Below are positions 57,001-64,000 of a stretch of 64,000 nucleotides of DNA, in pieces. Source of the DNA: Glandiceps talaboti (taxonomy: Eukaryota; Hemichordata; Enteropneusta; Spengelidae); contig NC_135555.1 in the NCBI RefSeq assembly GCF_964340395.1, forward strand, positions 8,566,931 through 8,630,930, given 5' to 3'. Within the stretch, counting starts at the first letter, position 1. Each line of letters begins with the position of its first letter. The position numbers were made by a program, and so were the translations under genes. Under the pieces are notes generated by a model. That model had not been told where the DNA came from and did not search any database. It saw only the letters and a program-made list of their open reading frames with translations.

Positions 57001-57335
57001 GTCTAAAAAATCCATAGGTACTGACACCCAGCCTAATGACACAATTCCAAACAAAGAGGCACCGATACAAAAACAATTGAAAAGTGTTCCAACAACTGCA
57101 TAGAGAAGAATTGTTCCAATGTTGTCAAAGAATGACCTGTTTGGCATAAAATATCCAGCTTCTAGTACAATGGGTGGTAGTAGAAACAGGAAGAAAGTGT
57201 CACTGTCCAGTGTGTAGTTTATTCCTATGTGATCTTTGGCTGCAAAGAAGATGACAACACCGACCACTAAACCAAGCAGAATTAGCAAACAGCTCTCTGG
57301 AAAGATTTTGGCCAGTCTATCAGTCAGATGAAATG
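24429..57335 (-). CDS. SLC9A3-like: Na+/H+ exchanger, plasma-membrane NHE3-like (SLC9A2/3/4/5 group), 12 exons, 5' end missing
   Basis: The exons below join in phase to 966 residues and a stop. The first visible exon starts in a split codon, so N-terminal exon(s) lie upstream. The protein exchanges extracellular Na+ for cytosolic H+. Seen: the inhibitor-region motif [20 protein letters not shown], the ion-binding segment [33 protein letters not shown] and [12 protein letters not shown]. After the membrane domain come the juxtamembrane helix that binds CHP in this family ([13 protein letters not shown]), a long regulatory tail with basic Arg/Ser sites (RERRRSS), a His-rich tract and C-terminal ESTV, a class I PDZ ligand as in vertebrate NHE3. 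Assignment to the NHE2/3/4/5 group is firm; NHE3 versus NHE5 is not. Confidence 0.93.
24602..25920 (-). other. Exchanger intron (last)
   Basis: 1.3 kb. Near 24764-24803 it has several TTAGG(G) words in a short degenerate telomere-like run. Two related segments near 25510-25570 and 25795-25850 mirror each other (CCCCTACCAA.CC.GGCATTTTGCTAG against its complement), a ~340-bp fold-back. No coding evidence. Confidence 0.6.
25921..26583 (-). CDS. SLC9A3-like: Na+/H+ exchanger regulatory-tail exon with His-rich tract
   Basis: 2 bases + 220 codons + 1 base. Starts [19 protein letters not shown]. Contains [20 protein letters not shown] and [12 protein letters not shown], with RRxS motifs of the kind phosphorylated by PKA or related kinases. 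A tract with about 20 His in a 30-residue stretch ([11 protein letters not shown] ... [11 protein letters not shown]) follows near the end. Donor A/GTAAGT. Confidence 0.9.
27420..27910. repeat. Tandem duplication with (GT)n and poly-G expansions
   Basis: A unit with 'attccacc(t/a)aagta', 'catatga' and 'actctctatag' recurs about four times. Between copies are (GT)n runs at about 27616-27656 and 27806-27866 and a G run at about 27677-27690. Val-Cys and Thr-His frames here are artefacts. Confidence 0.8.
28290..28439. promoter_or_regulatory. Inverted pair of GCGCCCTCTA/TAGAGGGCGC motifs, 150 bp apart (set 2)
   Basis: GCGCCCTCTA at 28290-28299 and TAGAGGGCGC at 28430-28439 repeat the arrangement and nearly the exact spacing of 20528-20678. 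These fit only the 3' half of the CTCF consensus. The interiors share a few words ('aagtttgtaaaa'), so a common mobile-element origin is possible. Confidence 0.4.
28786..29088 (+). repeat. Dispersed ~300-bp repeat, copy 1
   Basis: Shares with 48222-48530 the ordered blocks 'gttcctggtcctttgaaat', 'tatttggtggccatattgga', 'tctaaaatgact', 'cacattttgacc', 'gtgacccctgattttt' and 'gagaaaaggttg'. Same orientation. No coding capacity; likely a non-autonomous element. Confidence 0.75.
29413..29444. repeat. (GAAT)n microsatellite
   Basis: About eight GAAT units inside an A/G-rich stretch of the exchanger intron. Confidence 0.85.
30597..30670. repeat. Dispersed hairpin repeat, copy 2
   Basis: Arms CACAGAGTCAAATGATTT and GAAATGTTTTGACTCTGTG flank a ~35-bp loop. 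Together with its left flank (from about 30550) it matches the element near 9977-10070 in order and orientation. Confidence 0.55.
31672..31782 (-). CDS. SLC9A3-like: Na+/H+ exchanger regulatory-tail exon (acidic)
   Basis: 2 bases + 36 codons + 1 base: [20 protein letters not shown], then [21 protein letters not shown] is a good casein-kinase-2 type acidic site. Acceptor TTCAAAG, donor CCAG/GTACCT. Confidence 0.87.
31783..32559 (-). other. Exchanger intron, 0.8 kb
   Basis: AT-rich; no repeat or exon recognised. The 111-codon plus-strand frame at 31743-32075 starts inside the antisense of an exchanger exon and has no protein-like features. Confidence 0.6.
32560..32818 (-). CDS. SLC9A3-like: Na+/H+ exchanger regulatory-tail exon (basic)
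   Basis: 86 codons plus 1 base. Starts [20 protein letters not shown] and has a very basic cluster [15 protein letters not shown], then [15 protein letters not shown]. Basic clusters in NHE tails bind membrane lipid or calmodulin (family knowledge; not shown here). Donor T/GTAAGT. Confidence 0.9.
32819..33355 (-). other. Exchanger intron with a ~73-bp tandem repeat
   Basis: 0.5 kb; largely occupied by the 32968-33210 repeat. Confidence 0.65.
32968..33210. repeat. Tandem repeat, ~73-bp unit, about 3 copies
   Basis: Units combine 'agtataccatcccttgcaac', 'ccttccaacaattgtatac' and 'agcctttacatcactagtt'. Copies are nearly identical in the last two units, which indicates recent duplication. Confidence 0.85.
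33356..33500 (-). CDS. SLC9A3-like: Na+/H+ exchanger regulatory-tail exon
   Basis: 1 base + 48 codons: [20 protein letters not shown], then [20 protein letters not shown] and MHQPSRQ. The leucine-rich [10 protein letters not shown] helix resembles the mid-tail of NHE2/3/5. Donor CAG/GTAAGT. Confidence 0.9.
35510..36930. repeat. Ancient, strongly diverged tandem array (~130-150 bp units)
   Basis: The order 'ttctacaa', 'ttatagaattattgaa', 'caatgcttggggta', 'tgtgatgtgatta' and 'tagtcagac' recurs about nine times with many changes, interrupted by the SINE. Unit borders are approximate. Confidence 0.6.
35729..36006 (-). mobile_element. tRNA-derived SINE
   Basis: On the minus strand the 5' end (36006) begins GGGATTGCTG. 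It carries a Pol III A box TGGCCGAGCGG (35996-35986) and a B box GGTTCAAACC (35953-35944), spaced as in tRNA genes (Leu/Ser-like). The body has CCGGTTTCCTCC, a word seen in the conserved central domain of several metazoan SINE families (from memory). The 3' end is A/T-rich with AATAAAG. Confidence 0.75.
38035..39120 (-). repeat. 47-bp minisatellite made of an exon end plus 5' splice site
   Basis: On the minus strand each unit reads AAATGCCAGTAGTTCAG(C/G)A, TTTGGCAATGGTGCTACTAG and CAG/GTAAG. The donor recurs every 47 bp from 39078 to 38044, 23 times with no length change. A degenerate unit lies at about 37982. Variation is limited to a few sites, mainly G/C at one position and one TAC donor variant (near 38890). 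The exon-proximal unit is the coding end of exon 39082-39315. Confidence 0.95.
39082..39315 (-). CDS. SLC9A3-like: Na+/H+ exchanger exon whose 5' splice site is the edge of a 47-bp minisatellite
   Basis: 1 base + 77 codons + 2 bases. Encodes [34 protein letters not shown] and an Asn/Ser/Gly-rich end [13 protein letters not shown]. The last ~42 bp and donor AGCAG/GTAAG form the first unit of the minisatellite that continues 1 kb into the intron. Reading through the donor gives TAA at 39080-39078 immediately after ...GATSR. Confidence 0.93.
39358..39586. mobile_element. 229-bp fold-back (MITE-like) element
   Basis: Left end AGCCCTACTGCACTTAACAT and the right end in reverse complement AGCCCTACTGCACTCGACAT match at most positions. 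Weaker pairing continues inwards for about 100 bp. No coding frame. It sits about 40 bp upstream, in transcript sense, of the exon 39082-39315 acceptor. No clear target-site duplication. Confidence 0.65.
40080..40500 (-). pseudogene. LINE 3' end: reverse-transcriptase C-terminus plus 3' UTR
   Basis: A minus-strand frame of about 55 residues includes [20 protein letters not shown] and ends LLEE-stop near 40330, the typical C-terminus of CR1/L2/Jockey-type LINE ORF2. A ~240-bp 3' UTR follows and ends with AATAAA and a short TA-rich tail near 40085. The frame is broken further 5', so this is a truncated dead copy. Confidence 0.72.
40610..40822. repeat. Direct tandem duplication, ~112-bp unit, 2 copies
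   Basis: Both copies contain 'agctgtayatggtac', 'ccaatcaaattgatttttg' and 'cctgatttcaacc'-like ends with modest divergence. Confidence 0.8.
41169..41239 (-). CDS. SLC9A3-like: Na+/H+ exchanger small exon ([11 protein letters not shown])
   Basis: 71 bp: [20 protein letters not shown] then WRD and a split Lys codon. Matches the family pattern DHxxxxIEDI.G..G.NYxRDK. Donor AA/GTATGT. Confidence 0.92.
41240..42613 (-). other. Exchanger intron, 1.4 kb
   Basis: Left part is AT-rich without signal. The right part is a 77-bp minisatellite ending about 100 bp from the upstream exon's donor. Confidence 0.65.
41923..42513. repeat. 77-bp minisatellite, about 7.6 copies
   Basis: The word 'aagggaactg' starts at 41941 and recurs exactly every 77 bp to 42403; a degenerate copy follows. 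On the minus (gene) strand every good copy contains ACTAGTAAGTTATAAC, a near-consensus 5' splice site. Frames reading [10 protein letters not shown] across it are artefacts. Confidence 0.93.
42614..42703 (-). CDS. SLC9A3-like: Na+/H+ exchanger exon (CHP-binding juxtamembrane segment)
   Basis: 30 codons, phase 0 at both ends: [20 protein letters not shown] then a short segment ending EKIFTR. In NHEs this amphipathic basic helix binds calcineurin-B homologous protein and phosphoinositides (family knowledge). Confidence 0.93.
42704..43273 (-). other. Exchanger intron with dispersed repeat
   Basis: Mostly one copy of a dispersed repeat (42800-43035). Confidence 0.65.
42800..43035 (+). repeat. 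Dispersed ~220-bp repeat, copy 1
   Basis: Shares ordered blocks with 62057-62272: 'ttataccat', 'ccaagttgaacaaaa', 'ctggtcattctacgtcac', 'gctgtgttcaa', 'tttttctttgatagtactcg', 'ctggtataattat' and 'ccaatatttttct'. Same orientation. A fragment ('ccaacatttttcttcattcagc') also occurs near 51195. Confidence 0.8.
43274..43485 (-). CDS. SLC9A3-like: Na+/H+ exchanger exon (last membrane helices)
   Basis: 2 bases + 70 codons. Encodes [37 protein letters not shown] with the conserved Arg of GLRGA, and the final helix [12 protein letters not shown]. Donor CAG/GTGTGT. Confidence 0.95.
43638..43855 (-). CDS. SLC9A3-like: Na+/H+ exchanger exon (IVFCGII ... YRAIG)
   Basis: 1 base + 72 codons + 1 base. Encodes [36 protein letters not shown], and a helix ending [10 protein letters not shown]. 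All are conserved NHE landmarks. The split Gly codon joins the next exon. Confidence 0.95.
43856..45499 (-). other. Exchanger intron, 1.6 kb
   Basis: AT-rich, with C-rich ACACCCCTCCCCC stretches near 45345-45395. Near 44060-44290 there are several words of the kind 'aactgattcaaa' in both orientations, suggesting an old fold-back. No exon recognised. Confidence 0.6.
45500..45756 (-). CDS. SLC9A3-like: Na+/H+ exchanger exon (VLYRMF ... GFSGIMA)
   Basis: 85 codons plus 2 bases, phase 0 start. Encodes [16 protein letters not shown], a membrane helix with [14 protein letters not shown], then [14 protein letters not shown] and [16 protein letters not shown], colinear with mammalian NHE3. Donor GC/GTAAGT. 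Confidence 0.95.
45812..45940. repeat. (ATC)n microsatellite
   Basis: About 129 bp of ATC triplets with two AAC interruptions. The poly-Met frame on the minus strand is an artefact. Confidence 0.95.
46530..46612 (+). mobile_element. Possible retroelement 3' tail
   Basis: Ends with AATAAAGAACA followed by a short TTGACTTGACTTGAC run, a pattern typical of SINE/LINE 3' ends. The body is not identified. Confidence 0.3.
48222..48530 (+). repeat. Dispersed ~300-bp repeat, copy 2
   Basis: Second copy of the element at 28786-29088; it lacks the doubled 'ggccatattgga' block present in copy 1. Confidence 0.75.
49560..49845. repeat. Degenerate tandem repeat, ~70-95 bp units
   Basis: 'actgtgtccat', 'aaagtgacaac' and 'ccacacttgt'-like words recur four times at uneven spacing, with 'atacagt.tcaaattaatacc' shared by two units. 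Confidence 0.7.
53876..54019. repeat. Alternating purine-pyrimidine array: CATG/CACG, CGCG, then (CA)n
   Basis: About 145 bp of almost uninterrupted alternating purine-pyrimidine, including CGCGCG runs at about 53923-53928 and 53953-53966 and a (CA)n run to 54019. This composition favours left-handed DNA. Frames across it are artefacts. Confidence 0.93.
54430..54930. repeat. Degenerate tandem repeat, ~115-130 bp units
   Basis: 'gggaaaattwacaactactgagta', 'tggaaaactga.aaaa' and 'tttatgccttacataaaaattta' recur about four times with heavy divergence. Confidence 0.55.
55227..55400. repeat. (TACG)n then (TATG)n microsatellite
   Basis: About seven TACG units run into TATG/CATG/GTGTATG arrays. Includes perfect short palindromes from ACGT and CATG. 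Tyr-Val-Cys frames are artefacts. Confidence 0.93.
55530..55930. repeat. Degenerate tandem repeat, ~120-bp unit, about 3 copies
   Basis: Each unit has 'atacacca', '(c/t)tgttgctatg.gcatggtc', 'ttgctaggc', 'catacattt' and 'tttattca'. Copies 2 and 3 are clearest. Confidence 0.65.
56866..57335 (-). CDS. SLC9A3-like: Na+/H+ exchanger, first visible exon (membrane core)
   Basis: 2 bases + 156 codons. Starts [17 protein letters not shown]. Carries [20 protein letters not shown] and [19 protein letters not shown], and ends [11 protein letters not shown] at donor GTG/GTAAGT. The Asp of LLNDAVT is the family's essential ion-binding residue. Acceptor TTTCTTTCAG is strong. Confidence 0.95.
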
Positions 57336-59118
57336 CTGAAAGAAAAAATAAAAGAAGAAAGGTTGAGAACAAAGAAAATTTTATGGAGATAAATGTTTCA
57401 ATATTCTGTCTTGAGTGTTATTACAATGTATAATTTGTAGAGAGATTACAAGAATCTTTTGCCAGATTATTATCAGCCTAAGGTATATTGAAAGTAGGGA
57501 TATATTTGCATGAAGGGATTGATTTCATCCATAATTCAAATATCTAGTATTTCGTAGACTAACTTCTTAATACAAATCCATTTATTTGTATAAAGGTTTT
57601 CTTTCAATAGCTGAACCACTTTGTTTATGACATATTTTGTGAGAATTGCCAGTTACAGATACAAAGATGAAAAGAAATATGCCATGGTTATTAAGAGACA
57701 GTTTCATATCTAACTGTAGAAATTAATTTATTTCATTGCAGCATAATTAACATACAAAACTGTTGTGTTGATCTGTCACAGAAACTGTGCAACATCAATT
57801 TTCACTTTACGTATACTTGAAATTCAATGAAGAGAATAAAATTGTTGACAGGGAAAATGTACTACTGTTAAGATTTTACAAATAAAGAGTTTTTGACATT
57901 CATATTTTGTTTTGAGATGGGGGGGGTGGGGGGGGGTGCAGTTGATGGACAATATCCAATATCTGCTGGACTTCTTCACAACTTATGGTAGAAAATAGTC
58001 AGAATATTTCATTTCATTTCATCAGATTTCTCCTGTGCCATATACATAGGTTACATAGGCTATAAAAATCTAGCAAAGTATAATCAATATTGGTATATAC
58101 AACTACTAAAATTAAGTCATTTTAAGATGTCCTTTATAAAAACAAAAATTGTCAAATAACAACAGATGGCAGCACCTTGTGAAAATGAAAACTACCCAGG
58201 CCTCCATACATTGTATACAAATATCTGAGAGGCACTAATACAGCAAATGATAACCCAGCAATCTTTGAAATGTATCATTATTACCATATAGGTATATGTT
58301 ACACATGAAACTTCCTGCATTTAGTTTATACTATGAATGATTGCCATGAAAGGTATTTCAAAAATACTTTTAAATTTAAATTTGTGAAGTAAATGTGTAT
58401 AACAAAAACTACCTAAGAAATATTCCCCTGATAATGTTACTTTATGCTTTGCATTTGTTTGAAAGAATTTTTAGGTCCTTGATAATTCTGTTTAAAACTG
58501 TTATTTCTCACATGAAATGAATACATGTCTCATATTTTGATATTTAATATTATAAAATTCACTCTGTGTATAGCATGACTGCAATATAATAAGTGTTGCT
58601 GGCCTCTAGCCAAACACAGCTACCAAACAGCTGTTACAGTAGTATATGTATATATGCATTACAAATGTTTACTAATCAGTATATGTATCCAAACAATTAA
58701 CCCCATAATACAAATAATATTATTTTTTTTATAATTTTTATAATTGCAAAAGTACAGTTGTCCTGTAGCATGCTGTTTATGCATTTCCATATATACAAGG
58801 TAGATAATTTATCATGTTTTGTCAGGATGAGTCTGAAGCTAGTGATGATATAGATTACAAAGGAATATGATATGGCAAGGCAAATAGCTGAACATAATGC
58901 TATATTATAGCATTTGCATGTCATGCACTTTATCAAAATAAAAGTTTAATTTCTTGTATGAAACTTACATGGTTTTCTCTTTATACTTTTAATATAAAAC
59001 ACCATTTGTTGTGTTGTGTGACATTTACCTTTCAACACATATGTTGCTGAAGACATTGTAAAGTATTGCATGAAATAAAGTTTACAGAAATCACCTTTCT
59101 GAATATGTACTATGACTA

Positions 59119-59120
<2 letters not shown>

Positions 59121-59185
<65 letters not shown>
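59121..59185. repeat. (CA)n microsatellite
   Basis: About 32 uninterrupted CA dimers. Confidence 0.95.
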
Positions 59186-59193
<8 letters not shown>

Positions 59194-61080
59194 GATAATG
59201 AAACTATGTGAGGCTGCCTTGAAGTCTTTTGGAAGATATCAAGAAACTGATTTTACTTTTCTGGAAATGTTCTTCAATAGCAGGTTAACAAGTCATGCAA
59301 TTTGTGTTCCATGACATAAGTTTACAGAAATCTACCTTTTTGAATGTGAATGACTATCTATCACACATATAGCTTTTTGATAATATATAACATGAGTTTG
59401 CCCTGAAATAGTTTGCAGCATATGTCAAGAAACTCACATTTTACATTTCAATGACTGGTTAATAAATCATAGAATTCTGAGTTAGTATTGCAAGATGCAT
59501 GTTTAACAGATATTTACCTTTCTGAATATGAATGACTGGATAATAAAAATAATATATAAGCATGAGTTTGCCCTGACGCAAGCAGAAATCTACCTTTGTT
59601 GAATATTATGAATGTCATGCACAACATACATATTGGATAATGCAAACTGATATTTCTCTGAAATCTTCAACAGAAGGTTAAAAAGTCATGGAATTTGAGG
59701 GTTGTTTTTTCCTAGCTATCTACTTTGGTTAATTAATGCTTGTTGGACAGTCAGTCACCATAAAACCACTACGTGCATGAATACTCAATGTAATGCATAA
59801 AGTCAACTATTTATTGGTATACATTGCACAATATGACTAAATATGTATATCTGCTGTTATTGAAAGAAATTCAAGTACTCAATTTATTCCACACATGACT
59901 GGACTAAACTAACTTTTTCTGTCATTTTTCTTCTGATAAAAAGGCAGTGGATAGTAGTAGTATACACAGACTGGCATTGCACATTTGTACTGCTTTTTAA
60001 GGTCACCTATATCTTCACACAAAATATTTCATTTCTTGGAAACCATTTTATAATTAATTTTCCAACTGTCACAGTTCAGTGATGAGAATAATTTAGGGTG
60101 TTCTAACACACTTCCATGGATCATAGCTGTGTTAATATACAGGTAACCATAGCAACCGATACATTCACATTCAGCAAAGCTCTGTAGGTGTCCTGACTAC
60201 TACTCACAGCACCTTGCTGACTTTGTACCACTAATCATACATTTCACTGCAGTTCCCGAATCTTGAAGCGTGAGAAGCGAATTACAAAGAACAATTGCTG
60301 TGGGATATATTACAAAGACACACCAGAAGTGTTTAACCTGGGTTTACAAGCTCTACAGAAGTCTTGACAGCATAGAAAACAGATGAATGGCACCGTAGTA
60401 ACAGCTGATTGCACTGAAGTATATTTTTTTAGATGCATACCGAGGATCGCATCATCTTGCTTTTTCAAGTAGCTACCTAAAGAACTAGATACATTTAGAT
60501 TTATCCACAATAGATTAATTGCAGGTATTTCGACCAAAAAAATTCCTCTTTAGAACATATTCGTGTATAATTTAAAGACTGTCTTATCTTTAATAAACGT
60601 TTCATCTGGACACCAAAATACATATATCTCAACTCAAATAACAAGACATTAATAGAAGACCGCCACATCACTCCCTATGCTGGTTTTATTTCTTACTGTG
60701 TTTCACAAGGTGAGAGATGACACAATAGTGACATAATATAGTTCACAAGATTGTCAAATTTCAAGAGATCAATCCTAATTCAGAAAATATTCAAGATGAA
60801 AAATATGAGAAAAACAATATCATTTATGACAATTACTATTAGTTTGAAAAAAAAGTTCAATGATTTAAAAGTTTATATTTCTCACTAATCACAAAATATT
60901 ATGACGACATGTACATCATTCTCAAAAACCAGAGTTTTTATTTCTTCCGTGACACTGTGAAATAATGTCTCTGGACTCTTACGATGAACGGACTAAGTAT
61001 TGGTTGTAGTGTTGATGTACAAAGTCACTGTGATAAATACTGCTTTTGTATGTGAACAAAACCACGGTCTCTTGGACGGT

Positions 61081-61107
61081 GTCGTAAAAGAGGCTGCAGT
61101 TTACGAC
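61081..61107. repeat. Dispersed 27-bp hairpin, copy 3
   Basis: GTCGTAAA and TTTACGAC are perfect inverted arms around an 11-bp loop AGAGGCTGCAG. This is the most regular of the three copies (see 15601-15627 and 24272-24298). Confidence 0.6.
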
Positions 61108-61212
61108 AATGATTGTGTATTGTGAATATCGCGATGATAATATATGATTTGACTTTTTGAATCATATGATTTTTATGATATGTCCAGATGACTATGTAAA
61201 TAAAATGTAACT

Positions 61213-61244
<32 letters not shown>

Positions 61245-61273
61245 CATCATCATCATCATCCTCATCCTCATCC

Positions 61274-61348
<75 letters not shown>
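61213..61348. repeat. (ATC)n microsatellite with CTC interruptions
   Basis: About 135 bp of ATC triplets with several CTC triplets and one AATC phase shift. Confidence 0.95.
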
Positions 61349-62056
61349 TCATTATATAATTTTATTCTGTTAGCCCAGCTGGTATTTGTATGTTGTATCT
61401 ATTTCAGTAGTAGTGTTGGTAATTGTGAAGCGGATAATTTTCAAAATGGCATTCATATACTTTAAATCCTACACTATACGCAAGGGGTTGACATAATGCA
61501 TGACTGTATATCGATAAACTTTCCAGAGTTTTCCTACATAACATACAAATAAGCGCTTATAACTTCCTAAATATCAATATCACTACATCCAACATACTAA
61601 CAATTAATTACTTCATGATAATCTTGCTGCATACAATTATATACAAGAACACATACATAACTTCCTGAATCTTCCTAGTATCACATACAGACACATTCTA
61701 ACTTTAACTCCTTGAATCTTCCTACATACACAAATAAGTATAGGTAAAAACCAATTAACAGAGTGTGATTGATAGATACAGGAAATGCTTGTCACGTTTT
61801 AATGCATACAATGTGTTTACAGGACATTAAGCATGTATTCCATCTGTAAATCTTTCTAAGTTAACTCATTCAGGTATTTATCTATATACATAGCCATTGT
61901 ATAATTCATCTATTATTCACTAGGTGTCTATATACACAGCCATTGCATTAAATCATGTGTCTTTCACTAATCTGTACTATACTACACTCAGGTGTCTATA
62001 AGCAAATCACATATATCATTCACTGGTCTGAATCACTGTATACACTATACAGTATA

Positions 62057-62272
62057 TTATACCATGCACACGCCAAGTTGAACAAAAATATGGAATATAT
62101 TCTGGTCGTTCTATGTCACGACAACATGTTTCTACGTCACTGCTGTGTTCAAGATATGAGTCAAAACCTTCAGTGCCATTACTTTCCCCAATTTTTCTTT
62201 GATATTACTGGCGCTGGTATAATTATGTTATTCTCCAATATTTTTCTACATTTATATGGAAAATACTAATGA
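62057..62272 (+). repeat. Dispersed ~220-bp repeat, copy 2
   Basis: Same block order and orientation as 42800-43035. Ends directly before the LINE relic at 62312, which raises the possibility that it is part of the same element. Confidence 0.78.
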
Positions 62273-62311
62273 CCTAAGGGTTGTCACTACTCGGGGGAAA
62301 ATATGAATTCG

Positions 62312-62572
62312 AAAGTGATGAGAATCAGACTTCGATGGTTGGACAGTGAAATATTGTCATATGAAGACAGTTACTATTTATTTCACTGTCCATTCTCTCA
62401 TGATTTACGAATGCATTTCTATAAAAGCTTACTTGAGTCATATCCAAATTTTGCAAACTCTAATGAGTAAGACAAATGGAACTTTATAATGACCAATATG
62501 CCTAGAGCAACTAGTGAATATATTCAACAAGCATACACCAGAATGTGTAATCAGTTATATATTTCATCGTAA
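62312..62572 (+). pseudogene. LINE ORF2 C-terminal relic with CCHC-like region
   Basis: A plus-strand frame reads RIRLRWLDSEILSYEDSYY and then LFHCPFSHDLRMHFY, the pattern (E-D-x-x-x-h-L-F-x-C-P ... R) that ends many non-LTR reverse transcriptase ORFs. One in-frame stop (62468-62470) interrupts it before RATSEYIQQAYTRMCNQLY and a terminal stop at 62570-62572. A dead fragment; clade uncertain. Confidence 0.65.
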
Positions 62573-64000
62573 TACTGTTACTTTCCTTTACATGTTATGA
62601 ATTGACTGTGCTCTTTCCATCTTGCATTTCTTTAAGTTAATTAGTAAATTTTATGGTGACAAATAAGCTCGATGGGCTGGGTGATGTATTGACTTGCTGT
62701 TATTTTGATTGTCAATTTGTGAATGTATAGTCACATCTCACTATAAAAAACAACTCTTACTACTTCTACTACAGTAACTATAGTCACTTTGGAATGATAA
62801 ATAACTTACATGTAGTTTTGATTGATCTACTAAAGACCATTGGTCCCACTGGAGATTAATTAAAACATTTCAATCATTTCAAATTAACCATTCCAAAGTA
62901 TATTTCACTTTCCAATTTAGAAACATGATCAACACATTTTCCAGTACATTTGATTCAAGATCAGATACAGGAATTATTATATTTCCTTTCGTTATTCTGT
63001 TAAAATGTCCACATGGCTGAGTAATGGGTGCTACGGATTTCTAATTTAATAATAACTTTTTGCTATGTTTTTACTACTTGGCTGGCAAACAAGATCAGTT
63101 GTTTCTTATTAGCAAACACAATTTTCACAGTCACGTAAGATTTTGTGATCACCTAAAATGCAATGTTTCAAACACTAATTAACTTTTGAATAAAGTAATA
63201 AATAGTGTATGAGGCTTGGCAGTACCGTGTAGTTTTAGAAATAAAATAGTAAGTAACCTTTGACCTGTAATACTGAGTAACAGAATGGTCAGTTAATGAA
63301 CGTTATAGTTACATGACCACAATAATCTCTGTGTGGCATAATACAACTATAGCAGCAGACAGTACTGTACAACTTCATTTTATGCTTCCCTTGTGCTAGC
63401 AACTCTTCTCTAATCATTTATTTGTTTCTGATATCCGTAGGATTATCACCATGCAGTTACTTAGCAACACTTGCCAAGTGGGAACTCTTCAAGTGGTCCT
63501 GCCCACTCAATCACATGTTCAATCAAAGGGATATGTTTTGTGGGGGTTTTACCTGCTGATAACAATTATACTAGTGTGACCCCTACAAATAACTAATCTA
63601 TCCTGTAGCAGTGATTTCAAAGCAACTGTTGTTGATGACAACTACTCTGTTACATTGTATGTATCAACACCATATGTCTGACTTATTGCAAAGTTGAGAT
63701 ATACATGATTGCACAATGATAGGAAATCATACAGTAAATTAAAATTTTTTACCACAGAAGAGAACATTTTATCAGATTGTTGTCAGGCAAGTTCTATTTT
63801 CCCCAATATGTTCACTGTGTTAAAAGAAAATTTGATACTTGTTGTAGTAAACTGCAGATACTGGCTGCTGTGGAAAAATTGTGCAAAGATCAAAATATAT
63901 ATATTCATAGTCACATCCATCATTTCATCATTTCACAGGTAGTATTATTATTTTTGTATTATCGATGCTAAAAGATGGAAAAAATGTGCCTGTAACTCAC

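Larger units (their letters stand above)
57336..64000 (-). other. Upstream part of exchanger gene, presumed 5' intron
   Basis: The first visible exchanger exon starts within a codon, so an upstream exon must exist. I found no minus-strand exon here with the expected helix before FHLTD and a phase-1 donor. Contains G-rich (57919-57938), (CA)n and (ATC)n tracts, a dispersed hairpin, a dispersed repeat and a LINE relic, listed separately. Confidence 0.55.

Noticed and set aside
60310-60537. Minus-strand frame with a Cys-rich end (FICFLCCQDFCRACK) considered as the exchanger's first exon
   Set aside because: Lacks the conserved helix expected before FHLTD, and its possible donor GTTAAA and phase do not fit the split codon at 57335.

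Overview
This 64 kb window is AT-rich, intron-dense eukaryotic DNA from an animal. It holds a PH-domain protein gene, a rhodopsin-class peptide-type GPCR and a plasma-membrane Na+/H+ exchanger. All have GT-AG introns, and the introns are full of microsatellites, minisatellites, fold-back elements, a tRNA-derived SINE and LINE relics. Together this suggests a bilaterian invertebrate, probably marine. I cannot name the phylum from the sequence alone. There are no bacterial genes, operons or CRISPR arrays. Most of the longer open frames are accidental or are simple repeats read as protein.

Layout. (1) 562-14764, minus strand: ten exons of a gene for a protein with two PH-type domains, running off the left edge. 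Its first coding exon is preceded by a promoter-like stretch with a YY1-type ATGGCGGC element and a palindromic CRE. (2) 14765-17301: intergenic, with a possible short divergent exon, a CpG-rich candidate exon (minus), a 128-bp near-palindrome and two TATG arrays. (3) 17302-20170, plus strand: a two-exon GPCR with a long Ser/Thr-rich glycosylated N-terminus. (4) 20171-24428: convergent intergenic region holding two minisatellites and CTCF-like motifs. (5) 24429-57335, minus strand: twelve exons of an NHE2/3/4/5-type Na+/H+ exchanger, complete at the C-terminus, with its 5' exon(s) not found and probably beyond position 64000. (6) 57336-64000: presumed 5' intron of the exchanger.

Exon boundaries were placed by hand. 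Every listed junction has GT and AG, and the phases close without frameshift across all ten exons of the first gene, both GPCR exons and all twelve exchanger exons. There is no sign that the three genes work in one pathway.

The most unusual structure is a 47-bp minisatellite at about 38035-39120. Each unit copies the exon-intron junction of one exchanger exon, so about 23 nearly identical 5' splice sites lie in exact 47-bp register. Only the exon-proximal one keeps the protein open; use of any other gives an immediate stop. Other notable items are a 27-bp hairpin found at three distant sites, two ~150-bp segments bounded by inverted CTCF-like cores, and several foldback or dispersed repeat families.
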